A stretch of 42,818 bases of DNA from an uncultured Acidobacteriia bacterium (GTDB taxonomy: Bacteria; Acidobacteriota; Terriglobia; Bryobacterales; Bryobacteraceae), in NCBI GenBank assembly GCA_903828455.1, contig CAIKMJ010000057.1, forward strand, positions 1 to 42,818, written 5' to 3'. Below, piece after piece: positions 1-7,786 of this stretch. The position numbers and the translations under genes were made by a program. Position 1 is the first letter of the stretch; the number at the start of each line of letters is the position of its first letter. Below the pieces are notes generated by a model. That model was not told the origin of the DNA and did not search any database. It saw only the letters and a list, made by a program, of their open reading frames with translations.

Positions 1-30
1 AGTGCATCCAATCAGATTGTCAAAGATCTG
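1..30 (-). promoter_or_regulatory. boxA-like rRNA leader; 16S rRNA gene probably begins left of window
   Basis: Read on the minus strand, the last 30 bases before the window edge contain GATCTTTGACAATCTGATTG. This resembles the boxA antitermination element (consensus around GCTCTTTGACAAT) that lies shortly upstream of 16S rRNA in many bacteria. The roughly 600 bases upstream on the same strand lack a convincing gene, as expected for an rRNA promoter and leader. The rRNA gene itself is outside the window, so the assignment is inference from one motif and its position. Confidence 0.45.
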
Positions 31-655
31 TACCGAACACCCCATACCCCTTGCGGCGCATGGAACGTCGGCAGGCCTCGAAACTTGCCGACCTGACCCG
101 CTTTTCAGCACATGGGCTTTTTACACCCGGGTCAGACCATTAAAATTTTAGTTCTTGAAAGAACTTACAGGAAGGTCGTTACCACCGAAGGGCCTGACAC
201 TGAGGAAACTTCCCAGCAGCTCTACCTCTACAGCTTGTTACCTGCCTTACGAGAGTCTTACTTGTTTTACCACCGAGAAGCTTACCACTAAAGACACACG
301 CTTTGCAAGCGTGGCTCCACCGGCTACATCATTCGGCGTTCAGACTCCGATTGCCTTCTGCAAATTTAACATAACAATTTGCTTACTGCAACCTCCGCCG
401 CGCCCAAGCCTTGCAGCTCCCTCGCGGCGACTTAACCAATCTACCATCTCCTGACCTCCGTCTGCAACACATTCGGCATAATTCGTGATATTTCGCGTGA
501 TGAGCGCAAACTTGCGCTCTCTCGGGACCGCAGACGACGGCATCGAACGGCGCTGATAAAGTTCCGATGCGCAACAGTGAGCCGTCGCGGGCACCGTGAA
601 TCGGCAATCGGCACTCCGGATGCGCGAAAGCACGCCGTCATTTTGCGCAAGTTGC
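31..655. other. non-coding stretch, probable upstream region of an rRNA operon
   Basis: I find no credible gene here. The open frames are short, start with weak codons or are arginine- and serine-rich, and resemble no family I know. The stretch is less GC-rich than the flanking genes. It holds stem-loops at 67-92, 93-135 and 150-165, a perfect 5-bp stem with a 7-base loop at 297-313, and an 18-base palindrome near 500 (GAGCGCAAACTTGCGCTC). No clear -35/-10 pair for the presumed leftward rRNA promoter could be fixed by eye; TAAAAT near 145-150 on the minus strand is one -10 candidate. Confidence 0.4.
67..135. repeat. two consecutive inverted repeats
   Basis: GTCGGCA (67-73) pairs with TGCCGAC (86-92). 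Directly after it, CTGACCCG (93-100) pairs with CGGGTCAG (128-135). The right arm continues as GGGTCAGACC, a word I associate with REP-like elements mobilised by IS200-type (RAYT) transposases in other genomes. No transposase is present. The hairpins could equally be part of an rRNA leader. Confidence 0.35.
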
Positions 656-1093
656 TTACTGCGTGTGCCCGGCGTGGGGTGCATCCTGGTTCGCCCCGCT
701 TTTGTCTCCGGCAGTCTTGCCGCACATGGAACCCATGTCTTTCGCCTCGGCCTGAAGCTTCGTCTGCAGCTGGCGGAGCAGCATGCCGTGTTGGTCGATC
801 TTTGCTTTCAGCGCAGCGGGAACATTTTCGGTCTCGATCGCGGCGAAGCTTTTCATGACTTGGTCGGTCAGCGCGCCGATCTCTTCGCGGGCCGCCTTCT
901 TTTCCTTCATTCGCTCCTGCATCTGCGCCATCATGCCGGTGGGCTTCGGCGCTGCTTCCTTAGCCGTGCCTGTGTTATCCGGCGTCTGCGCCGACTGGGC
1001 CGCCTGATGCCCTTCGTGCTGGGCGAGTGCCGGATCCGCTACCAGCGCCGCAGCAAGGGCCACCAAGCCCGCGTGCATCGCTACGTATTTCAT
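656..1093 (-). CDS. small secreted His/Met-rich protein, function unknown
   Basis: This encodes a 145-residue protein. The start at 1093 (MKYVAMHAGLVALAAALV) is chosen because GGAGG lies about 7 bases upstream and because it begins a clean signal peptide ending near ALAQ. The mature part opens with HEGH, contains a charged helical region rich in Met, Lys and Glu (for example MMAQMQERMKEKK), has a single Cys in GSMCG, and ends APHAGHTQ. The His and Met clusters at both ends suggest a periplasmic metal-binding role, but that is only inference. I do not recognise a named family. It has its own sigma-54-type promoter and is separated from the upstream gene by a strong terminator, so it is probably monocistronic. 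Confidence 0.65.
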   Translation of the reverse strand: MKYVAMHAGLVALAAALVADPALAQHEGHQAAQSAQTPDNTGTAKEAAPKPTGMMAQMQERMKEKKAAREEIGALTDQVMKSFAAIETENVPAALKAKIDQHGMLLRQLQTKLQAEAKDMGSMCGKTAGDKSGANQDAPHAGHTQ

Positions 1094-1122
1094 GTCCAAC
1101 CTCCAAATGCCGATCCAGAAAG

Positions 1123-1139
1123 TGCACGAGGCGTGCCAA
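1123..1139 (-). promoter_or_regulatory. sigma-54 (RpoN) -24/-12 promoter
   Basis: The minus strand reads TTGGCACGCCTCGTGCA. The consensus is TTGGCACG-N4-TTGCA/T. All of the -24 half matches, the -12 half differs by one base, and the invariant GG and GC are exactly 12 bases apart. A start about 12 bases beyond the GC falls near 1112, giving a leader of roughly 20 bases that includes the GGAGG ribosome site and the ATG at 1093. This geometry makes chance unlikely. No enhancer site or activator gene was identified. Confidence 0.7.
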
Positions 1140-1172
1140 TCCCCGCCTGGCGGCACCGGTCGCTGGATTCAC

Positions 1173-1223
1173 AAAAAAATCCGGCTGCTCCCTGGCGTTT
1201 TCACGCCGGAGGCAGCCGGATTT
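1173..1223 (-). terminator. intrinsic terminator of the tandem GlcG-domain gene
   Basis: On the minus strand AAATCCGGCTGC pairs with GCAGCCGGATTT across a loop of about 27 bases that itself contains a short GGCGT/ACGCC stem. The 3' arm runs straight into a T tract (TTTTTTTG). It lies about 40 bases after the stop codon at 1261 and so ends that transcript before the sigma-54 promoter of the next gene. Confidence 0.8.
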
Positions 1224-1260
1224 CTGTACTTCTGCTATTTGGTGAGAACCGTCCGCTGAA

Positions 1261-2562
1261 CTAGCGTCCGGGGCCGGCCGGAGCCGCGGCCGGAGCCGCG
1301 CCCGCACGACCGGCACCGCCACGACCAGCGGCGGGGGCCGCACCGTAAACAGGCAGCAGCGCGCGGTCGCCGAACGTCGCCTTCAGACCGGCGATGGCGC
1401 AGTTTTCATCTTCGGAAGGATCGGAGGTGCTGACGCCGACCGAGCCGATCAGCTGGCCGTCGATAGCGATCGGAACCCCGCCGATCCCCAGATAGAAGTT
1501 GAACATCAGGGGGCTGATTTCCTGCGGAGAGAGGCGGTTGTTCTTTGCCGCCGCGCCGCGCAGCGAAGTAGGTTCGCGCACGCGCATGGAGGTTTCGGCC
1601 TTCAGGAGCGCGGTGCGGTCGTTGCCGGGCAGTTCGCCGTCCATCCGCTCCATGTGAACCATTTCGCGAGCCGGATCGAGGATATAGATGGTTGCCGTCT
1701 TGCCCTTGGATGCGGCGTACTCACGGCAGCCTTTGGCCACACTCTTCGCCGCAGCCAGAGAAATCGTGCTGCCTTCCAGAACGTGGGCAGCGGCGTTGCC
1801 GGAAACCACCCATTCGGCCGGAAGGCTGGTCTTCGGAGCTTTGGTGGAACCCCACTGCGGAACCGGCAGCTTTGTTGCGTTCGCCGCGTTCGCCCCGGCC
1901 CCGCCGCCGCCTTCGCCGCGGACGTCTTCAATGAGGGGAGTAACGTTGGCAGCGCCGAACACCTGCTCCATGGACTGATGCACGCAAATTTCATCGCTCC
2001 ACACGGGAGGATTCGGCCGGTAACCGCCGGCGCCAACCCAACCGATGATCTGGTCGTTGTACGAGATGGGCAGTCCGCCAGCCACGGGGTAGAGGCCGAG
2101 TTGCACTTCCCAGGCTGCGTCGTTGGTGTCGCGCACCGAACGGTTCATGGTCGCCTTGCTGGGGGCGTGCGTGAGCATCGCTGTACGCGCCTTATATTCG
2201 GCGGTAACGATGTTGGTGAAGCCCTGGCCGTCCATGCGGTCGAAGTAGATGCGGTTCCCGTGGGCATCGAGAATGATCACGGTTTGCTGATAAGCTTCGC
2301 CGTTGATCTGCACGGGATAAATCGGGGTCCCGTCTTTATCTTTCTGAACCGGATTGTGGGGATCGCGGGCCAGGACGAGAGCTTCGCAGCCTTCGACAAT
2401 CCTGCGCGCGGTATCCAGATTGATCTGGGTGTGATCCTGAATCTTTTTCGCGGCTTCACCGGTGACAACAAACTTTTCGGGCACGATCTGGCCCTGCGCC
2501 AGGCCACCCAGCGCGATGGCGCCGGCGACAGCCAGCCCCAAACTCACTACACGTAATTTCAT
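1261..2562 (-). CDS. secreted protein with two GlcG/HbpS-type (DUF336) domains
   Basis: This encodes a 433-residue protein. The start at 2562 is preceded by AGGAG at about 9 bases and begins a signal peptide (MKLRVVSLGLAVAGAIALGG). Two copies of the GlcG/HbpS heme-binding-like fold follow, at about residues 30-210 and 245-410. The second carries the family hallmark GGVPIAIDGQLIGSVGVS. A Gly/Ala-rich linker separates them, and the tail after about 410 is low complexity (Ala, Gly, Pro, Arg). Family members are usually single-domain proteins of about 140-170 residues, so this exported tandem form is unusual. HbpS of Streptomyces binds heme outside the cell; whether this one does is unknown. No partner gene is adjacent. 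A strong terminator follows. Confidence 0.82.
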   Translation of the reverse strand: MKLRVVSLGLAVAGAIALGGLAQGQIVPEKFVVTGEAAKKIQDHTQINLDTARRIVEGCEALVLARDPHNPVQKDKDGTPIYPVQINGEAYQQTVIILDAHGNRIYFDRMDGQGFTNIVTAEYKARTAMLTHAPSKATMNRSVRDTNDAAWEVQLGLYPVAGGLPISYNDQIIGWVGAGGYRPNPPVWSDEICVHQSMEQVFGAANVTPLIEDVRGEGGGGAGANAANATKLPVPQWGSTKAPKTSLPAEWVVSGNAAAHVLEGSTISLAAAKSVAKGCREYAASKGKTATIYILDPAREMVHMERMDGELPGNDRTALLKAETSMRVREPTSLRGAAAKNNRLSPQEISPLMFNFYLGIGGVPIAIDGQLIGSVGVSTSDPSEDENCAIAGLKATFGDRALLPVYGAAPAAGRGGAGRAGAAPAAAPAGPGR

Positions 2563-2917
2563 TCGGTCTTTCTCCTGACTCTCTATCAACCCGGCAACGA
2601 TTTGGCCCGGCAGCCTCGAATTTTATCACACGCGAACGCCATCCCGGGACCGCTGAATCCGGGCGTGCCGGAGCATGGAATGGCCCCATCTGACCCTTTC
2701 GGCCGCGCGCCAGGATCCGGTTCCGTTCGCCGCCGGACTTCGATCAGAACGCCCAGGGGCGGCGGCGGGATACGGAGCGATCCACGCGAACGGACCCGCA
2801 AATTTACCGGCGCCGGGAAGGAGCGTAACCCGTCCGGGAGAGCGTGAGCGCTCTGCGCAGGAAGACGCTTCCGGTCCCGCGGGACCAGACCGCTGACTCC
2901 CACCGGATTGCGCTGGC
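2563..2917. other. 355-base intergenic stretch, no gene seen
   Basis: No open frame here resembles a known protein. The left part must hold the leftward promoter of the tandem GlcG gene; TAAAAT near 2620-2630 on the minus strand is a -10 candidate without a good -35. A perfect 14-base palindrome GGTCCCGCGGGACC lies at 2873-2886, just beyond the stop of the next minus-strand gene. It lacks a T tract, so it is at best a weak terminator. Confidence 0.5.
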
Positions 2918-3757
2918 TTAGTATTTGCCTTCGATGTGAGCGAGATCCTTCTCGTTTTCGCCGCAGAAGTTTTCGAGCAGATCCGTATCCGGACGCAGGT
3001 GCTGCTTCAGCGTGATCGTAAAGGGCTTGAGATACGTCTTCGGGTCATCCAGCGTCATCCGGAGCTCCATGTGGCCGATGTCCAGGCGGTGAAAGCGCTC
3101 GGTGACGTGCAATGCTTCGCTGTGCGTGTGGCCGCGCGCATCGAGCCAGCTGCGCGCGTTGAGGCCGACCGTTTCCACCACCAGTTCGTCGCCTTCCCAG
3201 CGGCCTGTGGAATAGCCGAGCCAGGACGGTGAAGGATCGGCGGGGAGCTTGCGGCCATCCATGTAAATCTGGCGGAAGGTGGTGTCGCGCTCGTAGAGCA
3301 TGACGATCATGCCGGTACCCTGGATGATTTTGTAGGGAGCGGGGGCGATCTCCACCATAGGAAAACCTTCGGGAAGGCAATGCGAGAGCGGAGACTCTTC
3401 GGTGAAATTCTGGGCACGTTTCCGAAAGAGCGCGGCGGCTTCGGGCTGCATCAGCTGTTCGCCTGTGCCGAAGTCGTACATGATGTTGAGGAAGTACGCC
3501 GGGGGCGGATCTTCCGCCGTGCCGTTGACGCCGCCGGGGAGCAACTTCATGAGCACTTCGCGCGGCGCGGCTTCGGTCTGCCAGAGTCCGGAGAGATCGG
3601 GATGGCCGTCAGCGGCACGCGGCGTCTTCGCAGTGAGGTTCGGCTTGCCGTCTTTGGTGCGCGGAAGGCCAGGCGTGGGGTGGTCGAGCCACTGCGCGCA
3701 GACAACCGAGGGCGCGGCGAGGAGGGCGATAAGTATCCAGAGGTTTTGCGTTCGCAT
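2918..3757 (-). CDS. secreted acidobacterial protein of unknown function
   Basis: This encodes a 279-residue protein with a signal peptide (residues 1-21, ending VVCAQ). It contains GHPDLSGLWQ near residue 50 and, in the second half, RQIYMDGRKLP, GYSTGRWEGDELVVET, SWLDARGHTHSEALH and ERFHRLDIGHMEL. I recognise this combination from large families of uncharacterised exported proteins in Solibacter-type genomes; no function is established. The start at 3757 has no strong ribosome site. It follows hyuB by 55 bases on the same strand and could be co-transcribed with it. Confidence 0.75.
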   Translation of the reverse strand: MRTQNLWILIALLAAPSVVCAQWLDHPTPGLPRTKDGKPNLTAKTPRAADGHPDLSGLWQTEAAPREVLMKLLPGGVNGTAEDPPPAYFLNIMYDFGTGEQLMQPEAAALFRKRAQNFTEESPLSHCLPEGFPMVEIAPAPYKIIQGTGMIVMLYERDTTFRQIYMDGRKLPADPSPSWLGYSTGRWEGDELVVETVGLNARSWLDARGHTHSEALHVTERFHRLDIGHMELRMTLDDPKTYLKPFTITLKQHLRPDTDLLENFCGENEKDLAHIEGKY

Positions 3758-3812
3758 TATGGAAATCCAGGGGCAGTAACGTCTGCCATATATATTATGC
3801 CGCCGGCAGGGA

Positions 3813-5381
3813 TCATCTCCCCGGCGCGCCCCACCCGCCGCCGCCCGGCGTCTCGATCCGCAACTTTTGCCCCCGCTTCACTTCGAATCGCGACTTCGCG
3901 GCAAGTCGCTTCCCGTCGAGGGAGTCCTTCCCCTGCGTGCCCGCTTCCCCGCCCGCCAGTCCATATGGACCACGCGCGCGGCGATCGGCCAGCAAGGTCA
4001 CTTCCGCCGGCTCCAGAAACTCCCACTCCCGTACCACGCCGTCGCCGCCCGTAAACTTGCCCGCGCCGCCCGACTTACTGCGGATCTTATAAGTTGCAAT
4101 CCGCACGGGATAACTATGCTCGAAGGCTTCCACGGGCGTGTTCCAGCTGTTGGTCATGTGACTATGGGTGGCCGCGCGGCCCGGCCCCGCCGCCGAAGCG
4201 CCCATCCCGCCACAGATCGTTTCGTAATAGGCAAAAGGACGCTTCCGCAGCGAATCCCAGCCGCCGAAACTTAAGTTATTCATCGTGCCGCTGCTCGCCG
4301 CCGGAATCCGTTCCGGCACCGCTCGCGCCAGCGCACCCAGAATGGTGTCGGTAATGCGCTGCGACGTCTCCACATTCCCCGCCGCCATGGCGGCCGGCAG
4401 CCCGGCATTCACCACGCTTTGCTCCGGAGCCAACACACGAATCGGCCGCATCAGGCCCGCGTTGTACGGCACATCGCCAGCCATCAGACACCGGAAGCAA
4501 TACATGGTGGCCGATACTGCAATCGCGTAGTTCGCATTGACCGATCCCGATACCTGGGCGCTCGAACCCGCGAAGTCGACCTCCGCCTCATCGCCGGAAA
4601 TACGGACGGACACAGCGATCCGCACGGGCTCGGCGGTCACGCCGTCGGAATCGAGAAAGTCTTCGAAGCGATATTGGCCATCCGGTATGCCGCGCAGCGT
4701 CACCCGCATGATGCGTTCCGAATAATCCATCAGCGCCGCGGCGCTGCGCCGCACGCGCGCGATGCCGTAACGCTCCACGATCTCCCGCAGCCGCACCTCG
4801 CCGCGCCGGTTCGCCATCATCTGCGCGAGTAAGTCGCCCTCGCGCTCCTGCGGTGTCCGGACGTTGGCCAGCAGGATCCGCAGGAGATCGCGCTGCATCT
4901 CACCGCGCCGCACCAGCAGCACCGGCGGAACGCGAATCCCTTCCTGGTAAATCTCCCGGGCGAGCGGCATCGAGCCCGGACTCATGCCGCCTACATCGGC
5001 GTGATGCGCCCGGTTCGACACGTAAAACTCCGGCTTCTTGCTTCCCGGCAGGAACACACCGGAGACAGCCGTTATGTCCGGTAAGTGCGTGCCGCCGCAG
5101 AACGGGTCGTTCACGATCGCGACGTCGCCCGGCTCCAGACGAAACTGGCGAAGTACGTGCTCCACCGAGAGCGGCATCGCGCCCAGATGCACCGGCATGT
5201 GATCGCCCATCGCCAGAGTGCGTCCGTCAGCCGTATAGACAGCGCAGGAATAGTCGCGCCGCTCTTTGATGTTGGCGCTGAAAGCGGTTCGGCGCAACAC
5301 GGTACCCATCTCTTCGGCAATGGAGACAAAGAGATTACGGAAGACTTCCAGATCCGCCGGATTGCCTGCCGCGCGTTTCAT
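3813..5381 (-). CDS. hyuB: hydantoinase B / oxoprolinase family protein (HyuB)
   Basis: This encodes a 522-residue protein. The start at 5381 ([18 protein letters not shown]) is preceded by GGGAG with 7-base spacing. Family signatures are GDVAIVNDPFCGGTHLPD, NRAHHADVGGMSPGSMP and the C-terminal TPGGGGWGAP. HyuB normally pairs with HyuA for ATP-dependent opening of 5-oxoproline, N-methylhydantoin or related rings, or forms the acetone/acetophenone carboxylase core. No hyuA is adjacent. Its start codon overlaps the stop of the upstream secreted-protein gene (ATGA), implying translational coupling. The substrate cannot be read from the sequence. Confidence 0.9.
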   Translation of the reverse strand: MKRAAGNPADLEVFRNLFVSIAEEMGTVLRRTAFSANIKERRDYSCAVYTADGRTLAMGDHMPVHLGAMPLSVEHVLRQFRLEPGDVAIVNDPFCGGTHLPDITAVSGVFLPGSKKPEFYVSNRAHHADVGGMSPGSMPLAREIYQEGIRVPPVLLVRRGEMQRDLLRILLANVRTPQEREGDLLAQMMANRRGEVRLREIVERYGIARVRRSAAALMDYSERIMRVTLRGIPDGQYRFEDFLDSDGVTAEPVRIAVSVRISGDEAEVDFAGSSAQVSGSVNANYAIAVSATMYCFRCLMAGDVPYNAGLMRPIRVLAPEQSVVNAGLPAAMAAGNVETSQRITDTILGALARAVPERIPAASSGTMNNLSFGGWDSLRKRPFAYYETICGGMGASAAGPGRAATHSHMTNSWNTPVEAFEHSYPVRIATYKIRSKSGGAGKFTGGDGVVREWEFLEPAEVTLLADRRARGPYGLAGGEAGTQGKDSLDGKRLAAKSRFEVKRGQKLRIETPGGGGWGAPGR

Positions 5382-6370
5382 CGCCGTGCTCCCGCCGCGT
5401 CTTCGGTCTCGGGCGGAGCCGCCGGTTCGCTGGTTTCTCCGCGGCAAACCGCGGCCTCAACGGGAAACGAGGCAAACGGATTCCATCGTTCTCCGCTGCG
5501 TTGCTCCACGAGCCACTGCTGGCCGTCGACCGAGGTGCGTATGCGCAAGTCAGCCTCGGCAGAGTACTTCGATGCGGCCGGCGCGCGTTCACTTTTCCCG
5601 GTGAGATTCCAGCTTTCTCCGCTCGTATGGGATTCGTAACTCCAGTAGCGGTTCTTACCGCCCGAGTTACCTGCGTCGATGACTAACTGGCCATACTGTG
5701 GCGAATCGAAATCAAACCGAATCACCGCCCCGGCTGAACCCTCTTCGAGCACGGCTTTCTGATGCCAGCTATGCCCCCCGTCGCTGGTAATCAGAAAGAA
5801 CGGGTCGCGCGCCAGCGGATACTGCGTCTCGCCGGCCGCCCACCCGTACTGCGCATCGTGAAAGGCAATCGCTTCGATGGCATTGCCGCGCATTCTCGAC
5901 ACAGGCTCTAACCACGTCAGCCCGTTGTCGTCACTTGCCAGCAGCAGCGAATTCAGCGTCGCGGCGCTGGTATGCAGGTTACCGGATACAAATACCCGCC
6001 GGCCGGCCGACGCGACGGCACTAAGTTCCAGATAGATGGAGCACGGCTCGTCCTCGCTGCAGGATGCGCCCGCCCACTGTAAGTCCTCTTCAAGACAGGA
6101 AAAGGTAACCGGTCCGGCGGCGCCGGTACTTACTGCCATTGACGAATCTTTACTTACGGATTTTGACAAACCTTGCCCACTGCAAAGGGGCGGGGCAAGA
6201 AGAAGCAGAAGAGTGAAGTTAGTTATAAGTGAGACGGGCGGGCACGCACGGGGGTGATGGGGTAGTGTGCGCCCGCCCGTTGTTACGGGGATGTAATTGA
6301 GAGGCGGATGGTCCGCTCGCGAGGTTACATCCCCCGAAAAAAATAAGTTAGTTCTCGAACATCCCCTCAT
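5378..6370 (-). CDS. secreted BNR/Ycf48-like repeat protein (start unresolved)
   Basis: The frame is open for 330 residues. From about residue 77 it shows sialidase/Ycf48-like beta-propeller features: [46 protein letters not shown] and [11 protein letters not shown] hydrophobic export-signal-like stretch ([18 protein letters not shown]) lies at residues 48-65. The first ATG (6370) is inside the end of cysK, and the frame there crosses a strong hairpin, so it is unlikely to be used. In-frame alternatives are CTG at 6208, TTG at 6169 and ATG at 6139; none has a good ribosome site. The stop overlaps the hyuB start by 4 bases. Function is unknown; such propellers often stabilise or assemble other proteins. 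Confidence 0.6.
   Translation of the reverse strand: MRGCSRTNLFFSGDVTSRADHPPLNYIPVTTGGRTLPHHPRACPPVSLITNFTLLLLLAPPLCSGQGLSKSVSKDSSMAVSTGAAGPVTFSCLEEDLQWAGASCSEDEPCSIYLELSAVASAGRRVFVSGNLHTSAATLNSLLLASDDNGLTWLEPVSRMRGNAIEAIAFHDAQYGWAAGETQYPLARDPFFLITSDGGHSWHQKAVLEEGSAGAVIRFDFDSPQYGQLVIDAGNSGGKNRYWSYESHTSGESWNLTGKSERAPAASKYSAEADLRIRTSVDGQQWLVEQRSGERWNPFASFPVEAAVCRGETSEPAAPPETEDAAGARR
6234..6280. terminator. strong GC-rich hairpin after cysK
   Basis: ACGGGCGGGC (6234-6243) pairs perfectly with GCCCGCCCGT (6271-6280). After one mismatch the stem continues about five more pairs. It lies 70-115 bases beyond the cysK stop codon. Neither side has a T tract, so it may act as a transcript end barrier or a Rho-assisted stop rather than a classical intrinsic terminator. 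Confidence 0.45.
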
Positions 6371-7304
6371 ACAGCACGCTGGAAAGGTACCTTTCGCCGG
6401 AATCCGGCAGGATCACCACAATGGTCTTGCCGCGGAACTGCTCCTCGCGCGCGAGCCGGACCGCCGCGGTGGCCGCCGCACCGCAGGAGATCCCGGCCAG
6501 AATGCCTTCCTCGCGCGCCAGGCGCCGCGCCATCTCGACGGATTCCTCATTCGTCACCAGTTCTACCCGGTCCACCAGGCTGAGGTCCAGATTCTTCGGA
6601 ACGAAGCCCGCGCCGATGCCCTGAATCTTGTGCGGCCCCGGTTTAATTGCCTGGCCAGCCAGAGTCTGGCTGATCACCGGACTGGCCACCGGCTCCACGG
6701 CCACCGTCAAAATCTGCTTCTTCTTTTCGCCCTTGATGTAGCGCGAAACGCCCGTGATGGTGCCGCCGGTACCCACGCCGGCCACGAAGACATCGATCTG
6801 GCCGTCTGTGTCGTTCCAGATTTCCGGCCCGGTGGTTTTCACGTGAATCGCCGGATTGGCGGGATTTTCGAACTGCTGCAGCAACACGTAGCGCTGCGGG
6901 TCGGACGCCACGATCTCCTGCGCCTTCGCGATTGCGCCGGACATGCCGCGCGCGCCCTCGGTCAGCACCAGTTTCGCGCCCAGTGCGGCCAGCACCTTGC
7001 GCCGCTCCAGCGACATGGTCTCCGGCATCGTCAGCGTAACCGCATAACCGCGCGCCGCGGCTACGAAGGCCAGCGCGATGCCGGTATTCACGCTGGTCGG
7101 CTCGATGATCTCTTTGCCGGGCCCCAGAATCCCGCGCTGCTCGGCATCCCAGATCATGGACGCCCCGATGCGGCATTTCACCGAGTAGGCGGGATTCCGC
7201 CCTTCGATCTTGGCCAGCAGCGTCACCGGCGCGCCGTCGATGACCCGGTTCAGCCGCACCAGCGGCGTATTTCCAATGGAGAGTGAATTGTCGTTGAAGT
7301 ACAT
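6348..7304 (-). CDS. cysK: cysteine synthase A (O-acetylserine sulfhydrylase)
   Basis: This encodes a 318-residue PLP enzyme that makes cysteine from O-acetylserine and sulfide. It resembles enterobacterial CysK closely: PLP lysine K43 in [17 protein letters not shown], the PLP phosphate loop [10 protein letters not shown], and the C-terminal [12 protein letters not shown]. The start at 7304 is 1 base after the stop of the Rrf2 regulator gene and matches the usual N-terminus ([17 protein letters not shown]). One oddity is that the substrate-binding loop, normally TSGNTG, reads TSVNTG (V72, codon GTG at 7089-7091). The glycine is highly conserved in this family. Length and all other motifs are normal, so the gene looks intact. 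Confidence 0.95.
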   Translation of the reverse strand: MYFNDNSLSIGNTPLVRLNRVIDGAPVTLLAKIEGRNPAYSVKCRIGASMIWDAEQRGILGPGKEIIEPTSVNTGIALAFVAAARGYAVTLTMPETMSLERRKVLAALGAKLVLTEGARGMSGAIAKAQEIVASDPQRYVLLQQFENPANPAIHVKTTGPEIWNDTDGQIDVFVAGVGTGGTITGVSRYIKGEKKKQILTVAVEPVASPVISQTLAGQAIKPGPHKIQGIGAGFVPKNLDLSLVDRVELVTNEESVEMARRLAREEGILAGISCGAAATAAVRLAREEQFRGKTIVVILPDSGERYLSSVLYEGMFEN

Positions 7305-7305
7305 G

Positions 7306-7731
7306 TCAGATATCCCAGTTTGGAATGAATTGCGTCTGTTTGTCTGCCCACTCGCGCGCCAGTTGTGCGAATGTGGCCGATTCCAGCACCTCATTCACCG
7401 CCCGGTCGGCACGCTCCCACACATCGGCAAACGGAGAATCCGCCTGCCGCCGCTGCCTTGATTTTTCTTCCTGCCGCCCTTCAATGAACCGCAGCACCTC
7501 GCCAACGCTCAACTGATCGGGCCGGCGGGCCAGCAGATAGCCGCCCTCTGCCCCTCGACGCGACTCCACAAATCCGCCCTGCTTCAGACTCGCCAGGATC
7601 AACTCGAGAAACTTCTGAGGAATCTTCTGCCGCCGGGCGATCTCGGCAATCTTGACCGGCTCCGGGCGCGTGGAGCAGGCAAGATCGAAGATGGCCTGAA
7701 GGGCATATTCACCCTTCACAGAGATGTTCAT
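7306..7731 (-). CDS. Rrf2-family transcriptional regulator, CymR-like
   Basis: This encodes a 141-residue protein with the Rrf2 winged helix at the N-terminus ([53 protein letters not shown]). It lacks the three-cysteine iron-sulfur cluster of IscR and NsrR; the only Cys is C19. That favours the CymR group, which senses cysteine status through O-acetylserine and CysK. The gene is directly upstream of cysK with a 1-base gap, supporting control of cysteine synthesis by the pair. A sigma-70-type promoter lies just upstream and may be self-regulated. Confidence 0.88.
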   Translation of the reverse strand: MNISVKGEYALQAIFDLACSTRPEPVKIAEIARRQKIPQKFLELILASLKQGGFVESRRGAEGGYLLARRPDQLSVGEVLRFIEGRQEEKSRQRRQADSPFADVWERADRAVNEVLESATFAQLAREWADKQTQFIPNWDI

Positions 7732-7757
7732 GACGTCAATTCCCCGGGTAAAACTAG

Positions 7758-7786
7758 AGATTAGAGGGTTTGCGCCAATCCGTCAA
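7758..7786 (-). promoter_or_regulatory. sigma-70-type promoter of the rrf2-cysK operon
   Basis: On the minus strand, TTGACG (7781-7786) is followed after 17 bases by TAATCT (7758-7763). An overlapping -10 alternative, TCTAAT (five of six consensus bases), has 15-base spacing. Transcription would begin near 7751, about 20 bases before the ATG at 7731. The -10 region contains CTCTAATCTCTAG, a short direct repeat that could be part of a regulator site; this last point is speculative. Confidence 0.45.

Noticed and set aside
297-313. Perfect anticodon-like stem-loop (CACGC TTTGCAA GCGTG) resembling tRNA-Ala(TGC)
   Set aside because: No D arm, T arm or acceptor stem can be formed around it on either strand; treated as a chance hairpin.
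155-454. 99-residue plus-strand frame starting with TTG
   Set aside because: Ser/Thr/Pro-rich, no ribosome site and no recognisable family; it lies in the presumed rRNA upstream region.
2602-2896. Short plus-strand frames in the 2563-2917 gap
   Set aside because: Arg/Gly/Pro-rich with no ribosome site or similarity to any protein I recognise.
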